This document shows, piece by piece, positions 6,997-12,520 of a stretch of 12,520 nt of DNA (positions are counted from its first letter, which is position 1; every line of letters begins with the position of its first letter). The notes beneath the pieces were generated by a model. The model searched no databases, was not told the DNA's origin, and saw only the letters and a program-made list of their open reading frames with translations. A program made the position numbers and the translations under genes. Source of the DNA: Pseudomonadota bacterium (GTDB taxonomy: Bacteria; Pseudomonadota; Alphaproteobacteria; Rhizobiales; Xanthobacteraceae); assembly GCA_023433965.1 (NCBI GenBank), contig JAEYTQ010000672.1, forward strand, positions 1 through 12,520, read 5' to 3'.

Positions 6997-7150
6997 GTCA
7001 TCCCGGACAAGCGCAAGCGCAGATCCGGGATCCATAGCCGCAGGGAGATGTGGTTACGGGGACTCGGAGTTGCCTCTTCGTGCCAAATTTTGTCTTGTGG
7101 CTATGGGTCCCGGATCTGCGCGCGCTCGAGGCGCGCTTGTCCGGGACGAC
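6997..7150. repeat. Bradyrhizobium-type long palindromic intergenic repeat, copy 1
   Basis: The left arm (6997 to about 7042, opening GTCATCCCGGACAAGCGC) is the reverse complement of the right arm (7096-7150, ending GCTTGTCCGGGACGAC). Mismatches are few, with about 10 extra bases in the right arm. Each arm itself contains CCGGAC...GATCCGGGA. The loop is about 53 bp. It lies between the convergent stops of the MBL hydrolase and the esterase. Folded RNA from either strand would be a very stable hairpin, so a bidirectional terminator role is reasonable. It resembles a repeat frequent in Bradyrhizobium genomes. Confidence 0.85.
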
Positions 7151-7171
7151 GGCTGAACGCGTGTCGACCAG

Positions 7172-8344
7172 CTACTTCATCAGTCCCGCGGCCGTCAGCG
7201 CGCGCGTGATGATCTGGCCGAGGTCGAAACCGCGAGCACCCTCTCGTTGCGGCTCGGCCGGCGCTTCGGCGACAGCGGTACGGATCGAGCGGGCGAGATG
7301 CGGCGCTGGCGTCAGTGCCGGCTTCGCGGGCTTGACGTCCGCCTTGTTCGCCGCGGCGTCGGCGATCCAGCCGGTCAGGCCGAAGAATTTGGCGATGTGA
7401 TAGGACGAGGAGATGCCGGCCTCGATCAGGAAGGCGCCTTCGACGCCGTAACGCTGGTCGTTATCGGCAAGGCCGAGCGGCGTGCCATGGGCCATGTCGG
7501 TGATGGCGTAGGATTCGACCAGCGTCTCGCCGTCCCTGTCCCACCAGGCCTGGCGCGGATGGCCGTCGACATTGGTCTCCGCCATCGGCGTCTCCGGCAG
7601 GTCATGCAGGTCGAGCCACTGCTTGACGATCTCGTTGGCATTGCCGGGATTGACGGTGCGGTCGGCACTGCCGTGCCACACCGAGACCTTCGGCCAGGGC
7701 CCGCGGTGATCGGTGGCACGGCGGACGAGATCGCCGAGCTCGCGCGCGGGACGCGCGGGCGAATGGAACATGCCGTCGAGCGCCTCGCGCAGGTTCGAGG
7801 CAATGCCGTAGGGAAGCCCGGCAATGATCGCGCCGGCCGCAAACACCTCCGGATAGGTCGCGAGCATCACCGAGGTCATGCCGCCGCCGGCAGACAGACC
7901 GGTGATGAAGATGCGCTTGGGATCGATGCGGTGCGTCTTCACCATGTGCGCGATCATCGCGCGGATCGAGCGCGGTTCGCCAGAGTCCCGCGCAATGTCC
8001 TCCGGGCTGAACCAGTTGAAACAGGTGTTGGCGTTGTTGATACGCTGCTGTTCGGGCATCAACAGCGCGAAGCCGTAATGCTTTGCGAGCGTCGACCAGC
8101 CCGCGCCGAGATCGTAGGCGGCCGCGGTCTGTCCGCAGCCATGCAGCACGACGACGAGCGCACGGGGCTTCTGCAATTGCGCTGGCACGAACGCGAACAT
8201 GCGCAAGGCGCCGGGATTGTCGCCGAACTCCGTCACCTCCTGCAGCGGGCTGGATGAATCAGCGCTGCGGCCGAACTCCGCAAAGCGCAGTCCGTCCAGC
8301 CTGGGCAGACGTTTCAAGAGATCGATATTCCTGGCTAACGACAC
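7172..8344 (-). CDS. PHB depolymerase family esterase
   Basis: 390-residue alpha/beta-hydrolase of the Esterase_PHB family. The oxyanion-hole strand is VVVLHGCGQT (64-73), the nucleophile is S151 in the lipase box GLSAGG, and D228 in HGSADRTVNP and H286 in DMAHGTPLG complete a triad. CFNWF (108-112) is another family hallmark. Members cleave short-chain polyhydroxyalkanoates or other acyl esters. No signal peptide is visible, so it may act on intracellular polymer or soluble esters rather than outside the cell. The C-terminus (about 335-370) is a low-complexity Ala/Pro/Lys linker followed by a short helix. The GTG at 8344 was chosen because AGGAAG (complement of 8350-8355) lies 5 nt upstream, giving MSLARNIDLL. 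A TTG at 8371 would add nine residues. It diverges from the LLM monooxygenase gene. Confidence 0.88.
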   Translation of the reverse strand: MSLARNIDLLKRLPRLDGLRFAEFGRSADSSSPLQEVTEFGDNPGALRMFAFVPAQLQKPRALVVVLHGCGQTAAAYDLGAGWSTLAKHYGFALLMPEQQRINNANTCFNWFSPEDIARDSGEPRSIRAMIAHMVKTHRIDPKRIFITGLSAGGGMTSVMLATYPEVFAAGAIIAGLPYGIASNLREALDGMFHSPARPARELGDLVRRATDHRGPWPKVSVWHGSADRTVNPGNANEIVKQWLDLHDLPETPMAETNVDGHPRQAWWDRDGETLVESYAITDMAHGTPLGLADNDQRYGVEGAFLIEAGISSSYHIAKFFGLTGWIADAAANKADVKPAKPALTPAPHLARSIRTAVAEAPAEPQREGARGFDLGQIITRALTAAGLMK

Positions 8345-8702
8345 GGCAACTTCCTGGTGGGCGACGGTCAACGTCCAGCCAAACCAGATAGTTGCTGCGA
8401 TGCAAAATAAAAAGACCGTGCGCTGTCAATCTGACCCGATTCGCGCGGAAAGCCGCGAAATCGGCACGTATTAACCGCAATGCCTCAACTTCGTGCAGCA
8501 ACGCGCCGCATCCCGCCAAAACTAACTGCGGCGCAGATCATGATGAGTGTCACAAAACCAGCAAGAACGACGATGTCACATCGGGCGCGCCACAACGCAG
8601 GCCTGCATTCCGCCGCGCGGGACATCGCATGATTGCGTTCGCGCCATCGGGCACGTAGCCTCACGGCTTCAACAAACAGAAAATCGAAGCCGGAGAGAAC
8701 GC
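8345..8702. promoter_or_regulatory. 358-bp divergent control region (esterase / LLM monooxygenase)
   Basis: No protein-like frame is seen. The left third holds an A-rich run (about 8404-8414) unlike the surrounding GC-rich DNA, perhaps promoter-related. A hairpin spans 8436-8464: CCGATT with AATCGG outside, CGCGG-AAAG-CCGCG inside. TGTCACA occurs twice in direct orientation (8548-8554 and 8574-8580), 26 bp apart. The right end carries the ribosome-binding site GGAGAG (8692-8697), 5 nt before the monooxygenase ATG. No regulator site could be named. Confidence 0.45.
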
Positions 8703-9935
8703 ATGGCGCGCCTGAAGTTCGGAGCCTTTCTTGCCCCGCACCACCCGATCGGGGAGCATCCGATGCTGCAGTTCCGGCGCGATCTCGACCTCGTCGAGCA
8801 GCTGGATGCGCTCGGCTATGACGAGTTCTGGTGCGGCGAGCATCATTCCTCCGGCTGGGAGATGATCGCCTCGCCCGAGATGTTCCTGGCCGCGGCGGGC
8901 GAGCGCACCAAGCGGATCAAGCTCGGTACCGGCGTGGTGTCGCTGCCCTATCACCATCCCTTCAACGTCGCCCAGCGCATGGTGCAGCTCGATCACATGA
9001 CCGGCGGCCGCGCCATCTTCGGTTCCGGCCCCGGCGCGCTCGCCTCCGACGCGCACACGCTCGGCATCGACCCGATGACGCAGCGCGACCGCCAGGACGA
9101 GGCGATCGGCGTGATCCGCCGCCTGTTCAACGGCGAGCGTGTCACCGCTAGAAGCGACTGGTTCACGATGAACGACGCCGCGCTGCAGATCCTGCCGTTG
9201 CAGGAGGAGATGCCGTTCGTGGTGGCCTCGCAGATCTCACCCTCCGGCATGACGCTCGCCGGCAAATACGGCATCGGCATCATATCGCTGGGCTCGATGA
9301 CGACGCAGGGGCTGATGTGGCTGCAGCAGCAATGGCAGTTCGCCGAGGACGCCGCCAAGAAGCACGGGACGAAGGTGAACCGCGCCGACTGGCGCGTGCT
9401 CCTGACCTGGCATATCGCCGAGACTCGCGAGCAGGCGCGCCGCGAGGCCGGCGCCGGGCTGATGCGCTGGCACAACGAGTATAATGTCGGCACGCTGCAA
9501 CGGCCGGGCCTCACCGCATTCTCCTCGCCGGAAGAAGCCGTGGACAAGACCGCCTTCGTCGAGGGCGCGGCCTCCGTCATCGGCACACCCGACGATCTCG
9601 TCAAGATGATCAAGAACGTGATGCAGGTTTCCGGCGGCATCGGCGCGGTCATCGGCTTCGTGCACGACTGGGCCAATCCGGAGAACACCCGCCGCAGCTG
9701 GGACATGGTGGCGCGCTACGTCGTGCCGGAGATCAACGGCTACATCGACGGCCTGCGCAAGTCGCAGAAATTCGTGATCGAGAACCGCGCGATCTTCGAG
9801 CGCGCGGGCCAGGCCGTGATGGCTAAGATCATGCAGAACGAGAAGGCCGCCGAGGCGCTGAAGGTCACCGGCCCCGGCCGCGTCGCCATCCCCGCCGTCA
9901 ACGCGCCGGATCTGCAGAAAGCGGCGAAGCCGTAG
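8703..9935 (+). CDS. LLM-class (luciferase-like) flavin-dependent monooxygenase
   Basis: 410-residue TIM-barrel oxidoreductase of the bacterial luciferase-like family, which uses reduced FMN or F420 (FMN is the usual choice in this clade) and O2. Family marks are FGAFLAPHHPIGEHP at the N-terminus, the YDEFWCGEHH segment (about 39-48), LGTGVVSLPYHHPFNVAQR and the DHMTGGRAIFGSGPG loop before about residue 120. The overall look recalls limonene 1,2-monooxygenase LimB and related LLM enzymes; the substrate is not determined by sequence. A separate flavin reductase would be needed and none is in this window. The ATG at 8703 has GGAGAG 5 nt upstream. Upstream in-frame codons from 8547 give a poor leader. 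A P450 gene follows after 145 bp on the same strand, with a hairpin right at this stop codon. Confidence 0.9.
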   Translation: MARLKFGAFLAPHHPIGEHPMLQFRRDLDLVEQLDALGYDEFWCGEHHSSGWEMIASPEMFLAAAGERTKRIKLGTGVVSLPYHHPFNVAQRMVQLDHMTGGRAIFGSGPGALASDAHTLGIDPMTQRDRQDEAIGVIRRLFNGERVTARSDWFTMNDAALQILPLQEEMPFVVASQISPSGMTLAGKYGIGIISLGSMTTQGLMWLQQQWQFAEDAAKKHGTKVNRADWRVLLTWHIAETREQARREAGAGLMRWHNEYNVGTLQRPGLTAFSSPEEAVDKTAFVEGAASVIGTPDDLVKMIKNVMQVSGGIGAVIGFVHDWANPENTRRSWDMVARYVVPEINGYIDGLRKSQKFVIENRAIFERAGQAVMAKIMQNEKAAEALKVTGPGRVAIPAVNAPDLQKAAKP

Positions 9936-9954
9936 CGGCGCGTTGCGCGCTACG
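9931..9954 (+). terminator. Hairpin overlapping the LLM monooxygenase stop codon
   Basis: CGTAGCG (9931-9937, containing the TAG stop) pairs with CGCTACG (9948-9954). After one bulged G the stem continues as CGC/GCG around a GTT loop. No T-run follows. It may attenuate read-through into the P450 gene or protect the mRNA end. Confidence 0.4.
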
Positions 9955-10080
9955 CCTGCGCCCACGATCTCGCGCAAGTGACGCCGGCCCGTGCTAAGTT
10001 GATCGCATCAGCCTGGCGCCGGTCGCAATATTGCCGCCGGCCGCGCGGAATCTGTCGGTCAACCAACCGGAGTGATCGTG

Positions 10081-11457
10081 ATGTCGATGCAGAATGTGGC
10101 CGCGCCTCCGCTTCCGTTCACGCCGCCCCGGCGCAACGAGCTGACGCACATCCCCGGCGACGAAGGCTGGCCGATCATCGGCAAGACGTTTGAGGTGCTC
10201 GCCGATCCAAAGGGGCATATCGAGGCCAACGGCGCCAAATACGGCCTGGTCTACCGCACGCATTTCTTCGGCGAGACCAATGTCGTGCTGCTCGGGCCCG
10301 AGGCCAACGAACTCGTGCTGTTCGACCAGCAAAAGCTGTTCTCCTCGACGCATGGATGGAACAAGGTGCTGGGCCTGCTGTTTCCGCGCGGGCTGATGCT
10401 GCTCGACTTCGACGAGCACCGGCTGCACCGCAAGGCGCTGTCGGTGGCGTTCAAGTCCGGGCCGATGAAGTCCTATCTCGGCGATCTCGACCGGGGCATT
10501 TCCGCGCGCGTCGCGCAGTGGAGGGCAAAGCCGGGTGAGATGCAGCTCTATCCGGCGATGAAGCAGCTGACGCTCGATCTCGCCGCGGCCTCCTTCCTCG
10601 GAGCCGATATCGGACCGGAGGTCGACGAGATCAACCGCGCCTTCGTCGACATGGTCGCCGCCGCCGTCTCGCCGGTCCGCCGTCCCCTGCCCGGCACCCA
10701 GATGGCGCGCGGGGTGAAGGGACGCAAGCGCATCGTCGCCTATTTCCGCGAGCAGATTCCCCTGCGCCGCGGCAATCACGGCGGCGACGATCTGTTCTCG
10801 CAACTCTGCCGCGCCACGCATGAGAATGGCGCGCTGCTCTCGGAGCAGGACATCATCGACCATATGAGCTTCCTGATGATGGCGGCGCACGACACGCTGA
10901 CATCGTCGTTGACCTCCTTCATCGGCGAGCTCGCCGCCAATCCGGAATGGCAGGACAGGCTGCGTGCCGAGGTGCTCGCGCTCGGCCTTGCGCCGGATGC
11001 GCCGAGCAGCTTCGACGATCTCGAGAAGATGCCGCTGACCGAGATGGCGTTCAAGGAGGCGCTGCGGATCAAGCCGCCGGTGCCGTCGATGCCGCGCCGC
11101 GCGATGCGCGATTTCAGCTTCAAGGGCTTCAAGGTGCCCGCCGGCACCGCGGTCGGCATCAACCCGCTCTACACGCACCACATGAACGATATCTGGCCGG
11201 AGCCGGACCGCTTCGATCCGTTGCGCTTCACCGAGGAAGCGCAGCGGGGACGCCACCGCTTCGCCTTCGTGCCGTTCGGCGGCGGCGCGCATATGTGCCT
11301 CGGCCTGCACTTCGCCTATATGCAGGCGAAATGCTTCGCGCGGCATTTCCTGCAGAATATCGAGGTGTCGCTGGCGCCGGGCTACGAGCCGGACTGGCAG
11401 ATGTGGCCGATCCCGAAGCCGCGGGACGGCCTGCGCGTGACGGTGAAGGCGGTGTGA
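10081..11457 (+). CDS. Cytochrome P450
   Basis: 458-residue soluble P450 haem-thiolate monooxygenase. The I-helix oxygen-activation motif is AAHDT (268-272), the K-helix ExxR is E326-A-L-R329, the meander has PDRFDP (about 375-380), and the haem loop is FGGGAHMCLG with thiolate ligand C406. The N-terminal IPGDEGWPIIGKTFE and the ExxR/haem spacing are like CYP120/CYP26-type enzymes; that family placement is a tentative judgement from memory. No N-terminal membrane anchor is seen, so it should need a soluble ferredoxin and reductase, neither of which is here. The ATG at 10081 is 8 nt after GGAG (10069-10072); a GTG at 10072 and an ATG at 10087 are less likely. It follows the LLM monooxygenase on the same strand and converges on the SDR gene across a palindromic repeat. 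Confidence 0.93.
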   Translation: MSMQNVAAPPLPFTPPRRNELTHIPGDEGWPIIGKTFEVLADPKGHIEANGAKYGLVYRTHFFGETNVVLLGPEANELVLFDQQKLFSSTHGWNKVLGLLFPRGLMLLDFDEHRLHRKALSVAFKSGPMKSYLGDLDRGISARVAQWRAKPGEMQLYPAMKQLTLDLAAASFLGADIGPEVDEINRAFVDMVAAAVSPVRRPLPGTQMARGVKGRKRIVAYFREQIPLRRGNHGGDDLFSQLCRATHENGALLSEQDIIDHMSFLMMAAHDTLTSSLTSFIGELAANPEWQDRLRAEVLALGLAPDAPSSFDDLEKMPLTEMAFKEALRIKPPVPSMPRRAMRDFSFKGFKVPAGTAVGINPLYTHHMNDIWPEPDRFDPLRFTEEAQRGRHRFAFVPFGGGAHMCLGLHFAYMQAKCFARHFLQNIEVSLAPGYEPDWQMWPIPKPRDGLRVTVKAV

Positions 11458-11459
11458 AT

Positions 11460-11584
11460 GTCTCGTGTCCCGGACGCGCGAAGCGCGAGCCGGGACCCAG
11501 AAAGCCAGAGGGTCAACTGCGGATGGATGGGCCCCGGCTCTGCGGAGCGGCGCATCGCGCCGCACCGCGTCCGGGGCACGAGAC
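11460..11584. repeat. Bradyrhizobium-type long palindromic intergenic repeat, copy 2
   Basis: The outer arms are GTCTCGTGTCCCGGACGCG (from 11460) and CGCGTCCGGGGCACGAGAC (to 11584), nearly perfect complements. Inner arms GCGAGCCGGGACCCA and TGGGCCCCGGCTC extend the dyad. The left half follows the same pattern as copy 1 (CCCGGAC..GCGC.AGCGC.GA.CCGGGA.CCA), so the two belong to one family. It fills almost the whole gap between the convergent P450 and SDR stops, starting 2 bp after one and ending 6 bp before the other. A shared terminator role is likely. Confidence 0.85.
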
Positions 11585-11590
11585 TATCCG

Positions 11591-12430
11591 CTACGCCCCC
11601 TGATCGAACGCCTTGCGCAGCGCCACGTAGCCTTGCTGCTGCTGGGTCCAATTGCGGCCCCCGGTCATGGCGCCGTCGACGACGAGGTCGTGTCCGTTGA
11701 CGAAGCTGGATTCGTCACTCGCCAGGAACACCGCGGCGTGGGCGATGTCCTCAGGGAGGCCGGCACGCGGGATCGGCTGCGCGGTCTTGTAGACCTCGCG
11801 CATCACCGCCGGCGTCTTCTCCGCGGCATCGGTCGCGAGCCCCAGCGCCTTGCCGAAGATGCCGGTTGCGATCGCGCCGGGCGAGATCGAGTTGACGCGC
11901 ACGTTGGATTCACCGAGCTCCATCGCCACGCATTTGGTGAGATGGATCACCGCCGCCTTGGCCGCGCTATACACCATCGACGACGAGAAGCCGGCGAGCC
12001 GACCGGCAATGCTGCCATTGTTGATGATGCTGCCCGAACCCTGCTGCTTCATGTAGGGCGCGGCATGCTTCATGCCGAGCATGACGCTGCGCACCAGCGT
12101 CGCCATGGCCGCGTCGAACCGCTCGGCCTCGAGGCCCTCGATGCCGCCGGTCTGCGCCGGCCCGCCGGCATTGTTAAACAGACAGTCGATCCTGCCGAAT
12201 TTGTCGACCGCAAGCGCGATCAGCGCCTGCATCTGCGCTTCGACCGTGACGTCGGTCTGGCGGAAGATGCAGGCAGGCCCGAGTTGCTTCGCCAGCGCCT
12301 CGCCTTCCGGTAGACGCCGCCCGGCGATCACAATTTTGGCACCTTCGGCAACGAAGACTTCCGCAGTGCGCAATCCGATGCCGCTGGTCGCCCCCGTGAT
12401 CACCGCAACCTTGCCGTCCAGCCTGCCCAT
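11591..12430 (-). CDS. Short-chain dehydrogenase/reductase (classical SDR)
   Basis: 279-residue Rossmann-fold NAD(P)(H)-dependent oxidoreductase. It has the cofactor glycine motif TGATSGIG (12-19), NNAG (86-89), catalytic S140 in INNGSIAG, and Y154-x-x-x-K158 in YSAAK. The PG motif follows in NSISPGAI, and the C-terminal DLVVDGAMTGG is typical. The basic pair after strand 2 (AGRR, 36-39) hints at NADP(H) preference. It probably oxidises an alcohol or reduces a ketone, with unknown substrate. A short Gln-rich tail (TQQQQGY) ends the protein. The start at 12430 is supported by AGGAA about 6 nt upstream on the minus strand. Its position beside the LLM monooxygenase and P450 suggests a role in the same oxidative route, but it lies on the opposite strand, so shared expression is unproven. 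Confidence 0.92.
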   Translation of the reverse strand: MGRLDGKVAVITGATSGIGLRTAEVFVAEGAKIVIAGRRLPEGEALAKQLGPACIFRQTDVTVEAQMQALIALAVDKFGRIDCLFNNAGGPAQTGGIEGLEAERFDAAMATLVRSVMLGMKHAAPYMKQQGSGSIINNGSIAGRLAGFSSSMVYSAAKAAVIHLTKCVAMELGESNVRVNSISPGAIATGIFGKALGLATDAAEKTPAVMREVYKTAQPIPRAGLPEDIAHAAVFLASDESSFVNGHDLVVDGAMTGGRNWTQQQQGYVALRKAFDQGA

Positions 12431-12520
12431 GGAATGTTCCTGTTCTCGAGCGATTTGATGCGAAAAGGCGAATGTCGGCAGCTGCCGTCGCCGCGGCGGC
12501 TACTATCCCTGCCCGCTGCC
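12431..12520 (-). other. Upstream region of the SDR gene, to the window edge
   Basis: These 90 bp hold the SDR ribosome-binding site (AGGAA, just upstream of the start on the minus strand) and presumably its promoter. No coding frame could be supported before the window ends. Confidence 0.4.

Noticed and set aside
7247..8257. Plus-strand open frame (336 aa) opposite the esterase
   Set aside because: Shadow frame; no domain, and the opposite strand shows a full catalytic triad.
8548..8580. Direct repeat TGTCACA x2 as a regulator site
   Set aside because: The 7-bp repeat is short and the 26-bp spacing fits no regulator I know; kept only as a note in the intergenic entry.
8547..8702. N-terminal extension of the LLM monooxygenase from 8547
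   Set aside because: The leader is unlike the family, and a good Shine-Dalgarno sits just before the ATG at 8703.
10025..10034. GCAATATTGC palindrome upstream of the P450 gene
   Set aside because: A 10-bp palindrome is too short and isolated to call an operator; no promoter of proper spacing was found around it.
9994..11565. Long minus-strand open frame (523 aa) opposite the P450 gene
   Set aside because: Shadow frame; composition is Arg/His/Ala-rich and the plus strand has a complete P450.

Overview
The window looks like a chromosomal segment of a Bradyrhizobium-type alphaproteobacterium. The grounds are high GC throughout, a RegS/RegR two-component pair that closely resembles my memory of the Bradyrhizobium japonicum proteins, an MmcB-family nuclease, and two copies of a CCGGGA-rich inverted-repeat element of the kind common in Bradyrhizobium intergenic DNA. 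All assignments come from reading translated sequence and motifs; no database search was run. All the genes look intact except the one cut by the left edge. I see no tRNA, rRNA, CRISPR array, insertion sequence or phage gene.

Layout. (1) 1-476, minus: 5' part of an ABC transporter ATPase, running off the left edge. (2) 586-2574, plus: regS then regR, a redox-responsive sensor kinase and its Fis-type response regulator. Both probably start with TTG, and a RegA/RegR-like dyad lies in the gap between them. (3) 2575-2921: 347 bp without a gene, holding two hairpins, one a perfect 10-bp stem. (4) 2922-3917, plus: a secreted dihaem cytochrome c of the TsdA (thiosulfate dehydrogenase) type. (5) 3983-6147, minus: a GH13 alpha-glucosidase followed by mmcB. 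(6) 6309-6977, plus: an MBL-fold (glyoxalase II-like) hydrolase. (7) 6997-7150: palindromic repeat between convergent genes. (8) 7172-8344, minus: a PHB-depolymerase-family esterase. (9) 8345-8702: 358-bp divergent control region. (10) 8703-11457, plus: a luciferase-like (LLM) flavin monooxygenase, then a cytochrome P450. (11) 11460-11584: second copy of the palindromic repeat, again between convergent genes. (12) 11591-12430, minus: a classical SDR dehydrogenase, followed by about 90 bp of its upstream region.

How the parts may work together. RegS/RegR is a global redox switch, and the neighbouring TsdA-like cytochrome could feed electrons from a sulfur compound into the respiratory chain that RegS monitors; this link is inferred from position only. 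The GH13 enzyme, the PHB-type esterase and the MBL hydrolase look like independent carbon-metabolism or housekeeping genes. The LLM monooxygenase, P450 and SDR form a small oxidative neighbourhood that could oxidise a hydrophobic (for example terpenoid-like) compound, but the substrate cannot be read from the sequence. I found no convincing wholly new system; the most interesting points are regulatory sites, repeat placement and the cytochrome's context.
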